This document shows, piece after piece, positions 23,487 through 31,861 of a DNA stretch of 64,000 bases. The notes under the pieces are model-generated. The model searched no databases. It worked only from the letters and a program-made list of their open reading frames with translations, and was not told the DNA's origin. The position numbers and the translations under genes were made by a program. This DNA is from G963665925 sp963676345. Its GTDB lineage: Bacteria > Bacillota > Clostridia > Peptostreptococcales > Acidaminobacteraceae. The number at the start of each line of letters is the position of its first letter. Positions within the stretch are counted from its first letter, which is position 1. The stretch covers positions 1-64,000 of the forward strand of contig CAXXTS010000004.1 in the NCBI GenBank assembly GCA_963676345.2, in the 5' to 3' direction.

Positions 23487-23508
23487 TCAGTCCACCTCTT
23501 TAAAGGAA

Positions 23509-25167
23509 TTATTTAGGGGTAATGGCTTCATCAACAACGCCCCAAATATCCTGTGTTTCAAATCCGCGTCGCCATACAGCAACGCCACCAAGCCCCAGCT
23601 CACCAACCAAGTTGGCTTTTTCTCGTATAGACGCTGCGTTTTCAAACCAAATCTTCTTCAGAGCCCCATTTTCAAAATATCCGGCGTAATACTGCCTCGC
23701 ATTGTCATCCCAGATCAAATTCAAATTCTTTTCTTTTATATAGATTTGGGCGTTCGGCATATTAAGCACACCTGATTTTACAGTCATTGTATTGGCTACA
23801 GTTTCCGAAGGCACCTCTGTCCATACGCGCATGTAGTAAGGAATACCCAACAGCAGTTTTTCCGGCGGCACCATTTCGCTAATTTTAATCATGTTTTCGC
23901 GTACCCAGTTGTATGATGCAACTGAGCCACTGATTGGGCTACTCGCCCAATGCTCATCATATGTCATTATAGCAAGATAATCGACCAGTTGTCCAAGCGC
24001 CTTACGATCATAACACTTTGACCATGTATCGCTTCCACCCGGTACAGTGACATCCATACTCACCGTGAGTCCTGCTCTTCTAAATGCACTGCTCAGCTCT
24101 GCAACAAACTGGGTCAAAGCCCTTTTGTCTTCCTTATATACATTTTCAAAATCAATATTGATACCATCATAGCCCCTTGAGACATACTCCAGCAGTATAT
24201 TTTCAATAAAGGTACTTCTGGCCTGGGCACTGTGCAAGAAGGCGTGTGTCCTATCGATGTCAAAATCATTAGAAACCAGTGTCCAAAGTGCATAGTCCCT
24301 ATTTTTTGCCCACTGAATATACGTGTCACTCGCCTTACTCTCAAAGTTGCCAGATGCATCTGAAAGGGCATACCAGGTTGGCGAAATCACATTTACACCT
24401 TTTAGGGGTCCAATTTTATCCGTATCATACCCGCGTCCATATATTTCCCACGTCAAATAAATAGGCTCTGTCTTTTCCGTTCGAGAAGGAAGATCCTGCA
24501 CTGAGGCATCAACATGCTCTGTCTTTTCAATAATGGCACTCTCAACATACCCCACCTGATAATCTGGTGTCATAATATATTTGTAGTCCTCATCGTAATC
24601 GAAAACGACAACACGTTCTTTTTGCTTAATTTTTTTCAGGATGCGGGACTGATCTGGTGTCTGATAGAGCAGGGCATCATCTCCAAGACTTCCAAGCGCA
24701 TAGGCAACACGTTCGCTTTTAACAAATGTACTCCTTTGAGGCACATTCAAATCGTACTTCAAATCATAAATCTCTGCTGTGTCATCTCCAGCCAGCCAGA
24801 TTTCACCACCCCGAATCACTGGGGGGACAAGGTCTGTCTCTACACCATTGAGGCTGGCTGTACCATATATCAAGTCATACGCGATGGTGTCCATTCCATT
24901 TGAAACCATTACAATACCTGCATCTTCATCATAATCAGCATATATGTAGTAGGCTTCTAATAGCTCAGCCGGAAGACGTCTTTGAGTCTGAACCCAGTCT
25001 ATTTCAATTTCAGGATAAGTTTTTTTGATGATGCCTTCTTCAGTTATTGCTATGACCTGCGTTATTTCATTTGGACTCATTTCTATTTGGTTTATCTTAA
25101 AATAGCGATACCCGCCGAATAAAGCAAGTATAAGTACCACTATTACACCCCATCGGATTGGCTTCAT
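23509..25167 (-). CDS. membrane-anchored glycoside hydrolase family 18 protein
   Basis: A 552-residue exported protein with an N-terminal membrane anchor (residues 7-22). A beta-rich N-terminal region extends to about 225 and appears to include an SH3-like segment near 165-215. A GH18 barrel covers about 255-550. The catalytic motif DGINIDFE is at 334-341, with E341 the proton donor. Similar proteins act on peptidoglycan or chitin-like sugars, often in spore cortex or cell-wall turnover; which applies here is not shown. GGAGGGA precedes the ATG. Confidence 0.9.
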   Translation of the reverse strand: MKPIRWGVIVVLILALFGGYRYFKINQIEMSPNEITQVIAITEEGIIKKTYPEIEIDWVQTQRRLPAELLEAYYIYADYDEDAGIVMVSNGMDTIAYDLIYGTASLNGVETDLVPPVIRGGEIWLAGDDTAEIYDLKYDLNVPQRSTFVKSERVAYALGSLGDDALLYQTPDQSRILKKIKQKERVVVFDYDEDYKYIMTPDYQVGYVESAIIEKTEHVDASVQDLPSRTEKTEPIYLTWEIYGRGYDTDKIGPLKGVNVISPTWYALSDASGNFESKASDTYIQWAKNRDYALWTLVSNDFDIDRTHAFLHSAQARSTFIENILLEYVSRGYDGINIDFENVYKEDKRALTQFVAELSSAFRRAGLTVSMDVTVPGGSDTWSKCYDRKALGQLVDYLAIMTYDEHWASSPISGSVASYNWVRENMIKISEMVPPEKLLLGIPYYMRVWTEVPSETVANTMTVKSGVLNMPNAQIYIKEKNLNLIWDDNARQYYAGYFENGALKKIWFENAASIREKANLVGELGLGGVAVWRRGFETQDIWGVVDEAITPK

Positions 25168-25182
25168 AGTTCCCTCCTTGTC

Positions 25183-25445
25183 TGTGGATAATGATTATAG
25201 TTTCCACATAATATCCAGTCAATTGTATACAGAAATCTTGATATCTACACATTTTTTCCACAGGACTTTTCACAATCATTGTGTATAAGATGATTTATTG
25301 TTTATAAACCAGCCTTTTAATAAATATAAGTCACATTTTAACCACAGATTACCCACACAATATTCTACATATTCAACAACTCATGCACATGAAACATGAG
25401 TTTTTTTATATGTTTTCCACATGTTATCCACAGAATTGTGTATAA
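25183..25445. promoter_or_regulatory. cluster of DnaA boxes
   Basis: Six nine-mers match TTWTNCACA exactly. On the minus strand they are at 25183-25191 (TTATCCACA), 25280-25288 and 25437-25445 (TTATACACA). On the plus strand they are at 25254-25262 and 25413-25421 (TTTTCCACA) and 25424-25432 (TTATCCACA). Near matches lie at 25200, 25338 (TTAACCACA) and 25349 (TTACCCACA). The stretch is AT-rich and non-coding between the GH18 gene and the MEMO fusion. It resembles an origin-like or DnaA-titrating site; dnaA and dnaN are not nearby. Confidence 0.72.
25378..25407 (+). terminator. rightward terminator inside the DnaA-box cluster
   Basis: AACTCATG and CATGAGTT form an 8-bp stem with a 9-base loop, followed by a run of T. 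It faces right, although both flanking genes point left, so it would end an unannotated plus-strand transcript or insulate the site. Confidence 0.65.
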
Positions 25446-25518
25446 TTTTTCAATCTATTCAAAGCATTCGATCAGATATTAAAAAGCGAAGTCATCAACA
25501 TCTGACTCCGCTCACTTT

Positions 25519-26925
25519 CTATTCATGACGTATCACTTCAAAGCGTTCTATTGAGTAGCTTTCATCTTCCTGAACACCCGCCTTATTGAGTGCAATTTCA
25601 ATTTGTGCATCAACGGCTTCTATGCCTTTAAGCCTTGGAAGAAGCAAGCCACGTTTATATCCAGAAGTGACAATGACACCGTATTTATGCGGATCAAGCA
25701 GGCTCTTGTCATCAATTGGCTCTGCCTTACCTAGAATATCAACTGATATATATAGTCCTGACAGTTCGTAAACCTCTATTTCAGGAAATCTTGGGTCATG
25801 TACCGCTGCTTTGATGGCGTTCTCAATAATTTCTTCTGCAATGTTCTTTTGCGTCCCGGCTATGGTACCCATGCACCCACGCAGTCCTGCATCTGTCTTG
25901 ATAGACACAAACGTGCCGCCGCGTTTTTTGAGCATATCTTCTGGCAACAAGTCTGGAACTTTCAGCTTCTCTTTACTGCGTACATAAGTTTCAACGGCCT
26001 CTCTGGCCAGACGAACATAGGCATCTTCTTTCTTGAGACGCGCTTCATAGGCGCGCTGTTTTCCCGTTTGAATACGATCACCAAAGCGATGGTTGGGGTC
26101 TGGTTCAAGCTGCGTCATACCAAGCACCCCATATCCAACTCCAAAGGGGCCTTCATAACTGTACAGCTTAACTTCCGGGCGGTATCCGTCCAGTGTTCCC
26201 AACATTATATCGACTGAACGTTTACCGCACTCCCCTGCATTTTCACAAAGTTTAGAATCCAGCAGGACGACTTCATCGAACTTCTTTTGTTTTAGCAAGT
26301 TGATAAAAGTCTTATCAAAAACCTGTCCGTCGGGGTGAAAGCTATATGGACCTTCATCGAGTAGGCGATGGGATAAATCACCACTGGCGATGACTACAAT
26401 TTTTCTGTCGAGTCTTGCAGCGGATGCCTGGATAACTCTCCCAAAATCATAGAGCATTTCATGGTCTAAAAAACCATAACTGATGCACACCAGCTTATAA
26501 GCCTTATAAGCCTCTTCAACAAAATGTAGTGGCACAATAGCCCCATGATCCAGTTCTCTTGAAAGATTAAACCTACTCGCAAGTGATTCATCTATGCGTG
26601 CAATCGGAATGTTCTTTTCCAGACACGAAAAGACGATTTCATCGGTTAAAATATGGTCTGCATTTTTTTTAATTTTTACTTCTGAAGCACCAAACTGCTT
26701 GAGATCCCCTCGAAGGATATCCTCATCATATATAGCAATCGCATCTGTAAACGTTGGTCCATGAGGGGTAATCAGAACTATGGTATCGGGTTCCAAGTCC
26801 GCTATTTCCTTCGATGCCTCACGCATGCCTTGAACCGTTCGCTGGCTCTGCATTGTTCTCGCTTCTCCAATCGCCTCAATGATAATTGGAGGATGGGGCA
26901 TCAAAAAACCGCCTAGCACATTCAT
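25519..26925 (-). CDS. MEMO-like (LigB-fold) and AMMECR1 domain fusion protein
   Basis: The N-terminal half (about 1-265) has the class III extradiol dioxygenase/MEMO fold with GFLMPHPP, LITPHGP and VIASGDLSHRL. The C-terminal half is AMMECR1, with RGGTFVSIKTDAGLRGCMGT and HDPRFPEI. In many bacteria these two domains occur with a radical SAM protein (AmmeMemoRadiSam system); none is nearby. The start at ATG 26925 is preferred over an upstream TTG (26946): AGGAG lies nine bases before it, and the gap to the previous stop is four bases. Reaction unknown. Confidence 0.88.
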   Translation of the reverse strand: MNVLGGFLMPHPPIIIEAIGEARTMQSQRTVQGMREASKEIADLEPDTIVLITPHGPTFTDAIAIYDEDILRGDLKQFGASEVKIKKNADHILTDEIVFSCLEKNIPIARIDESLASRFNLSRELDHGAIVPLHFVEEAYKAYKLVCISYGFLDHEMLYDFGRVIQASAARLDRKIVVIASGDLSHRLLDEGPYSFHPDGQVFDKTFINLLKQKKFDEVVLLDSKLCENAGECGKRSVDIMLGTLDGYRPEVKLYSYEGPFGVGYGVLGMTQLEPDPNHRFGDRIQTGKQRAYEARLKKEDAYVRLAREAVETYVRSKEKLKVPDLLPEDMLKKRGGTFVSIKTDAGLRGCMGTIAGTQKNIAEEIIENAIKAAVHDPRFPEIEVYELSGLYISVDILGKAEPIDDKSLLDPHKYGVIVTSGYKRGLLLPRLKGIEAVDAQIEIALNKAGVQEDESYSIERFEVIRHE

Positions 26926-26929
26926 AGAA

Positions 26930-27265
26930 TCACTCTCCTGACTCAACGCCTTTCATGTATCCCTTTTTCATGAGTTTGCCTACGTGCTCATCAACCTTCT
27001 CATCGATATTTATACCATATTCATCTTCAAGCACAAACATCATTGATACAGCCACTTGTGCTACATCAAGCAGCTCCATGCTAATGCGTTCAATGACTTC
27101 TGTATCATGAAGCGCTGTTTCTTCTCCGTTAAGGCCTCTGAATTTCCCAATAACCTGAGCCAGTTCCCCAGCCTCCTCCATCAGCTTTAAACAGGTCGAT
27201 TCAAGACCTGGCTGTAAATTGTTCAGTTTGGGTAAACTAATTTGCTTATATATTCCATTTTTCAT
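26930..27265 (-). CDS. MazG-like nucleotide pyrophosphohydrolase
   Basis: A small all-helical protein of 111 residues. The metal-binding motif is seen as LMEEAGELAQV near residue 29 and ELLDVAQVAV near 65, matching the EExxE and ExxD pattern of MazG and dUTPase-like proteins. It probably hydrolyses a noncanonical or damaged NTP. Four bases separate it from the downstream fusion gene, so both form one unit. Confidence 0.85.
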   Translation of the reverse strand: MKNGIYKQISLPKLNNLQPGLESTCLKLMEEAGELAQVIGKFRGLNGEETALHDTEVIERISMELLDVAQVAVSMMFVLEDEYGINIDEKVDEHVGKLMKKGYMKGVESGE

Positions 27266-27387
27266 TCTATGTCCTCCATATCTTTATATCAATTATATCG
27301 CATATGCTTACCTACTTCAGTCTATCTTTAACTTTTTAATTTTTTCGTTACTTAATTTGCTTTTAGGGATTATATTTTATCCATAAT

Positions 27388-27396
27388 TGGTATAAT
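27388..27396 (+). promoter_or_regulatory. extended -10 promoter of the MscS-like gene
   Basis: TGGTATAAT is a consensus extended -10 (TGN then TATAAT at 27391-27396). No good -35 is seen 17 bases upstream, which is common for extended -10 promoters. It lies 40 bases before the start codon. Confidence 0.6.
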
Positions 27397-27435
27397 CTAT
27401 ATAGTGTTCTAATAAGTTATTTTGGAGGTAAATCT

Positions 27436-28233
27436 ATGATGGTTAATTTAGCATTATTACAAGTTTATGCGTTTAAAGTACTCGGCGCACTTGCCGTTCT
27501 AGCAATCGGATTTCCAGTGGCTAATTATGTCAGTCGACTGATTCAGAAGATTATGGATCGACACACCGTTGATCCTTCGCTAAACACATTTATGAAGCAG
27601 GTTACAGGCATGGTTCTAAAGGTGCTTGTTGCAATATCTGCTGCATCGGTAGCAGGTGTTGAAACCACCTCATTCGTTGCCATTATTGGTGCAGCTGGTT
27701 TTGCAGTTGGTCTTGCATTCCAAGGCTCTCTTTCAAACTTTGCCGGCGGTGTCTTGCTTCTGGTTCTAAGACCCTACAAGGTCGGCGATTTTATCGAAGG
27801 CAATGGTGTTAAGGGAACGGTTCAAGAAATTGGTATTGTTTACACGACAATAACAACACCTGATAATAAGGTCATTACAGCACCAAACGGTTCGCTGGCA
27901 AATTCGACAATCACGAATTACAGTATTAAGGAAACACGCCGTGTAGACCTTGTCATTGGTACGGCTTATGATGTTCCTGTTGAAAAAGCCAAGGAAGCCA
28001 TAAATGCCGTGGTTTCTGCTCACGAACTTGTCCTTAAAGATCCTGAGTGGCAAATTCGACTGTCAGCTCATAATGCCAGTTCACTGGATTACAATGTACG
28101 TGTTTGGGTAAATGCTGCGGACTACTGGTCTGTATATTTTGATTTACTGGAAATGATCAAAGGGAAATTTGATGAGGAAGGTATTGAAATTCCATACAAC
28201 AAGTTGGATGTTAATCTTTTTAAGCAAGCGTAA
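27436..28233 (+). CDS. small-conductance mechanosensitive channel, MscS family
   Basis: An inner-membrane tension-gated channel of 265 residues. Two to three N-terminal membrane helices lead to the pore helix GAAGFAVGLAFQGSLSNFAG (about 95-115), followed by the beta domain with RPYKVGDFIEG and TAPNGSLANSTITNYS. GGAGG precedes the ATG pair. It probably protects against hypo-osmotic shock. Single gene, transcribed opposite to its neighbours. Confidence 0.94.
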   Translation: MMVNLALLQVYAFKVLGALAVLAIGFPVANYVSRLIQKIMDRHTVDPSLNTFMKQVTGMVLKVLVAISAASVAGVETTSFVAIIGAAGFAVGLAFQGSLSNFAGGVLLLVLRPYKVGDFIEGNGVKGTVQEIGIVYTTITTPDNKVITAPNGSLANSTITNYSIKETRRVDLVIGTAYDVPVEKAKEAINAVVSAHELVLKDPEWQIRLSAHNASSLDYNVRVWVNAADYWSVYFDLLEMIKGKFDEEGIEIPYNKLDVNLFKQA

Positions 28234-28257
28234 TTGTAAATAACACATTAGAACAAT

Positions 28258-28288
28258 AAAAGTCGGATAATTTATCCGACTTTTTTTA
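28258..28288. terminator. shared bidirectional terminator
   Basis: AGTCGGATAA and TTATCCGACT form a tight stem, with T residues on the right (plus strand) and A residues on the left. It can end both the rightward MscS gene and the leftward crotonase gene. Confidence 0.85.
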
Positions 28289-28298
28289 TAATATTGAC

Positions 28299-29075
28299 TT
28301 ATCTATTTTTCCATGCCGGTTCTCTCTTGTTTAGAAAAGCATCTACGCCTTCGTGAGCATCTTCAGTGGTACAAAGTGTTGCAAAATGATTATTCGTCAA
28401 ATCTAATGCTTTTTTAAATTCAAGATCTTCCATTTTATAGAATGATTTTTTTCCGAGTTGGAGGGCCAACGGACTTTTATCTGCTAATTTTTTTGCATAC
28501 TTCAGAGTCTCTTCTTCAAGATTTTCAAGCGGAACCACTTTGTTGACAAGTCCAATTCTCTGAGCTTCAACTGCATCTATCAGTTCTCCTGTCATGAGAA
28601 GTTCCAAGGTTTTTTTTCTGCCTAAACTTTTAAGCAAAGGCACTGCAGGCCCCATACAAAACAGTCCTACATTAATTGCTGTCGCCCCAAATCTTGCATT
28701 ATCTGCTGCAACTGCTAAATCGCACGCTGCAACTAGACCAATCCCATTTGCAACTGCAATTTTTTGTACAGAAGCGATCACCGGTTTGCCCATATCCGCA
28801 ATGGTAGTATTCATCTTTTCCATTAATTCTACCCATTGCAGATACTCAATATTACTTTTTCCTTCTAAGTCATTAATGTCAATCCCAGCACAAAAGAATT
28901 TACCTTTTGCATTTATAACAACGACATTGACACCCTCATCATTTTCCAGATCTACAAGTGCCTGGTTCAGTTCTGTGGCTAGGGGGACATTAAATGTATT
29001 ATTTGCCTCCGGTCTATTCAGTGTTACTATTCCAATTTTTCCATTTTTACTTACAAGGATACTTGAATACTTCAT
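28299..29075 (-). CDS. enoyl-CoA hydratase/isomerase (crotonase) family protein
   Basis: 258 residues with the crotonase fold. The oxyanion-hole segments are FFCAGIDINDL (about 60-70) and VANGIGLVAACDLAVA (about 108-123). By eye alignment, one of the two hydratase glutamates (rat Glu144 position) is replaced by Ala in FGATAINVGL. The other is kept in LELLMTG. It may therefore be an isomerase or other crotonase-fold enzyme rather than a true hydratase. It has no acyl-CoA pathway neighbours. Confidence 0.87.
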   Translation of the reverse strand: MKYSSILVSKNGKIGIVTLNRPEANNTFNVPLATELNQALVDLENDEGVNVVVINAKGKFFCAGIDINDLEGKSNIEYLQWVELMEKMNTTIADMGKPVIASVQKIAVANGIGLVAACDLAVAADNARFGATAINVGLFCMGPAVPLLKSLGRKKTLELLMTGELIDAVEAQRIGLVNKVVPLENLEEETLKYAKKLADKSPLALQLGKKSFYKMEDLEFKKALDLTNNHFATLCTTEDAHEGVDAFLNKREPAWKNR

Positions 29076-29325
29076 TTAAAGACGGCCTCCTCTTCATTCA
29101 CATTCAATTATGGGTATATTCTCATTATATACCAAATCCATATTTTGGGACAGTCTGTTTAAGTCGGATTTCTACCGGCTCTCTAATTCCGCTTTTTGGT
29201 GATTATAAAGATTAAGGTTTCATACGGCAAATTGGGGTCTAAAAAAAGGCTAGTCTGTTCAACAAATCCCCCAGCCCATTTATTAACTCAGAAGCTTCAC
29301 TTAAAATCCTTACTCAATATAAAAT

Positions 29326-30790
29326 GGTTCTACAATAAATGTTGGGGTGGATTAATAATCCACCCCATTACTGTTTCAAAAAATAGAAGTGCACTTATAG
29401 ACAAAGCTCTTTAAAATGTAAGTTGTCGAGACAAACATTAAAGAAAGGGGCTAAGTTATAAGTGCACAATTATTCTATCAGCAAGTTACTAGGTTTGGAA
29501 GGGGTTCGTGTAAAGAATATCTCTCATACCGATACTTCCATAAAACTTTATGTAACAACAGCAAAGAAATCAGTCGTATGCCCTGAGTGTGGAAATCACA
29601 CTTCTAAAGTTCACGATTACAGGAATCAAGAGTTTAAGGATCTACCGATTAGCGGAAAACAGGCACTAATCATCTTAAAGAAAAGACGATACGCTTGTTC
29701 CTGTGGAAAAAGGTTCTATGAGCCATATACTTTCTTGCCCAAATACCAACGCAAGACTAATCGTGTAAGTGCAATGATCTGCGATCAGATGGCTAAATCT
29801 ATTCCGATTACAACTATTGCAAAAGACTTAGGATTATCACCGACAACGGTTTCTAGAACATTTGACTTCGTGAGTTATCCTAAAATCACACGTATGCCCA
29901 AAGTTTTATCCATTGATGAATTCAAAGGAAATGCGGGCCACAACAAGTACCAGTGTATCCTGGTAGATGCTCAGAAAAAACGAATCTTAGATATTCTTCC
30001 CGATCGTAGACTTGAACATTTACAAGCTTACTTTAGGTCCATTCCTCTGTTTGAGAGACAAAAGGTCAAATACTTCGTGTGTGATATGTGGAAACAGTAT
30101 GCTCAAATAGCTCATGACTTCTTTCCTAATGCTAAGATTATAACTGATAAGTATCACTTTGTTAGACAAGTCACTTGGGCTATAGAAAACGTTCGTAAAC
30201 GCGCTCAAAAGGATATGATTCCTTCCGTCAGAAAGTACTTCAAACGCAGTAAATCACTTATTCTTAAACGAAATCACAAACTTTCAGATACAGACAAAGA
30301 GCGTCTTCAAAACATGCTTTTATACCATGATGATCTAAGAACTGCATACCTACTTAAAGAAAAGTTCTACAACATATGTAAAATGGACAAGTACTCTTTG
30401 CAGCGCAAAGCTTATACTGACTGGATTAAGTATGCCGAATCGGTCCATATCCCTGAGTTTAAGAACTGTATAAAAGCCTTCAGAAACTGGCATAAAGAAA
30501 TCCTACATGCCTTTAAATACGGATATACGAATGGTCCTACTGAAGGTTTCAATAATAAGATCAAAGTACTTAAGCGCGTTTCATATGGCTTTCAGAATTT
30601 CAACAGATTCAGAAATAGAATACTACATACCTGCAATCACTAATTCTACTCAAACTTCATCGCCAGTCACTGCTGGCTTATTAAGCATGCTTACAACTGA
30701 CATGAGCTTCTATGCACTTCTTTTTCACTCCAAAAAACAGTAATGGAGTGCGATCTGTTAAGATCGCACCCCAACTATTGACTTAGAACC
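29326..30790 (+). mobile_element. ISL3-family insertion sequence
   Basis: A 1465-bp element. The ends read inward as GGTTCTACAATAAATGTTGG (left) and GGTTCTAAGTCAATAGTTGG (right, reversed), both continuing into ATTACTGTTT about 30 bases further in. The 8 bases outside are TATAAAAT and ATTAAAAT, six of eight alike, so any target duplication has decayed or the boundaries are slightly off. The right end abuts the rpsI terminator. The 250 bases to its left (29076-29325) hold no recognised gene. Confidence 0.88.
29462..30643 (+). CDS. ISL3-family transposase
   Basis: 393 residues. An N-terminal zinc finger has CPECGNH and CSCGKRF, followed by a helix-turn-helix (TTIAKDLGLSPTTVSRTF). The DDE domain starts at VLSIDEFKG and includes YFVCDMWKQYAQIA and ADKYHF-like TDKYHFVRQV. 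The C-terminus has NGPTEGFNNKIKVLKRVSYG. The start codon is GTG, with AAAGGGG upstream. The frame is intact and possibly active. Confidence 0.93.
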   Translation: MHNYSISKLLGLEGVRVKNISHTDTSIKLYVTTAKKSVVCPECGNHTSKVHDYRNQEFKDLPISGKQALIILKKRRYACSCGKRFYEPYTFLPKYQRKTNRVSAMICDQMAKSIPITTIAKDLGLSPTTVSRTFDFVSYPKITRMPKVLSIDEFKGNAGHNKYQCILVDAQKKRILDILPDRRLEHLQAYFRSIPLFERQKVKYFVCDMWKQYAQIAHDFFPNAKIITDKYHFVRQVTWAIENVRKRAQKDMIPSVRKYFKRSKSLILKRNHKLSDTDKERLQNMLLYHDDLRTAYLLKEKFYNICKMDKYSLQRKAYTDWIKYAESVHIPEFKNCIKAFRNWHKEILHAFKYGYTNGPTEGFNNKIKVLKRVSYGFQNFNRFRNRILHTCNH

Positions 30791-30793
30791 ATT

Positions 30794-30833
30794 AAAATAA
30801 AAACCCTGCAATACCAATGGTATGCAGGGTTTT
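30794..30833 (-). terminator. intrinsic terminator of rplM-rpsI
   Basis: AAAACCCTGCATACC pairs with GGTATTGCAGGGTTTT on the minus strand with one bulged base, followed by TTATTTT. The ISL3 right end starts 4 bases beyond. Confidence 0.87.
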
Positions 30834-30858
30834 GATAATTCTGTTTTGTAGCAAGTAA

Positions 30859-31248
30859 TTAACGCTTTGAGAACTGAGGCGCTCTTCTTGCTTTTTTAAG
30901 ACCGTATTTCTTTCTTTCCTTCATACGTGCATCACGAGTTAGGAAACCTTCAGCCTTAAGTGCAGGACGAAGTTCAGGGTCTGCTTGGATCAGTGCACGA
31001 GCAATACCGTGACGGATTGCGCCTGATTGACCAGTGAAGCCACCGCCGTTTACACGAACGATAACGTCGAACTTGCCTTCTGTTTCAGTAACAGTAAGAG
31101 GACGCTTGATGTCTTCTCTTAGTGTTTCGTATGAAATGTAATCTTCAAGAGTACGACCGTTTACAGTAACGTTTCCTGTACCTGGAACTAGTCTTACTCG
31201 AGCGATAGATTTTTTTCTTCTACCAGTACCTTGATATTGGTTTGCCAT
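30859..31248 (-). CDS. rpsI: 30S ribosomal protein S9
   Basis: 129 residues with the N-terminal YQGTGRRKKSIARVRL and the C-terminal KKARRAPQFSKR tail that reaches P-site tRNA. It follows rplM by 21 bases, the universal pairing. Confidence 0.98.
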   Translation of the reverse strand: MANQYQGTGRRKKSIARVRLVPGTGNVTVNGRTLEDYISYETLREDIKRPLTVTETEGKFDVIVRVNGGGFTGQSGAIRHGIARALIQADPELRPALKAEGFLTRDARMKERKKYGLKKARRAPQFSKR

Positions 31249-31269
31249 TGTCTATTCCCTCCCTACGGA

Positions 31270-31698
31270 CTATATTTCCAGCAATTCTGGTTTTTGAGCG
31301 TCATGACCGTGCTCAGTACCAGCGTATACTCTAAGTTTCTTAACCATTTGGCTACCTAGCTTTGTATGCGGAAGCATGCCTTTAACAGCATCGAATACAA
31401 CAACTTCTGGCTTTTTGTTAAGCATTTCTCTGTACGTTCTTTCTTTCATATGGCCAACATAACCTGTGTGCCATCTGTACATTTTCTGGTCTAGTTTTTT
31501 ACCAGTAAGAACGACCTTATCTGCGTTAATAATAATTACAAAATCACCTGTATCTACGTGTGGTGTATATGTTGGTTTGTGCTTACCTCTTAATACTGTT
31601 GCTACTTCTGATGCCATGCGACCTAAAGTTTTGCCTTCAGCATCTACTACGTACCATTTTCTTTCCACTTCATGTGGCTTAGCGATGTACGACTTCAT
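31270..31698 (-). CDS. rplM: 50S ribosomal protein L13
   Basis: 142 residues with VDAEGKTLGRMASEVA and AVKGMLPHTKLG typical of L13. GGAGG precedes the ATG. It has its own promoter and leader, and is co-transcribed with rpsI. Confidence 0.98.
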   Translation of the reverse strand: MKSYIAKPHEVERKWYVVDAEGKTLGRMASEVATVLRGKHKPTYTPHVDTGDFVIIINADKVVLTGKKLDQKMYRWHTGYVGHMKERTYREMLNKKPEVVVFDAVKGMLPHTKLGSQMVKKLRVYAGTEHGHDAQKPELLEI

Positions 31699-31741
31699 GG
31701 AAGTTCCTCCTTGCGAATTATTTCACCGTTTCGTCTATTTG

Positions 31742-31767
31742 TAAAACCCGGGGCATAAAGGGTTTTA
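31742..31767 (-). promoter_or_regulatory. leader hairpin upstream of rplM
   Basis: TAAAACCC (31742-31749) pairs with GGGTTTTA (31760-31767) in the untranslated leader. Its place and size fit the L13 leader known in Firmicutes, thought to give feedback control. No detailed consensus match could be made by eye. Confidence 0.5.
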
Positions 31768-31800
31768 AATAACATTTCCATGTTTACACAGAACACATAT

Positions 31801-31829
31801 ATTTTAATACACACAAGTCTATCCGTCAA
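31801..31829 (-). promoter_or_regulatory. promoter of rplM-rpsI
   Basis: On the minus strand TTGACG (31824-31829) is followed after 17 bases by TAAAAT (31801-31806). It lies just after the truA stop and gives a leader of about 95 bases. Confidence 0.82.
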
Positions 31830-31861
31830 GTAAAATTGTAATTAAAATATAGTTTTTTTCC

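Noticed and set aside
25183..25445. Chromosomal origin oriC
   Set aside because: dnaA and dnaN are absent, and the strand bias of rRNA and ribosomal protein operons on both sides argues for a replication fork passing right to left through the whole window.
28594..29079. A 161-residue plus-strand frame opposite the crotonase gene
   Set aside because: It is antisense to a clear gene and shows the Ser/Phe-rich composition of a shadow frame.
29196..29414. A 72-residue plus-strand protein before the ISL3 element
   Set aside because: It crosses the IS boundary, has no ribosome site and resembles nothing.
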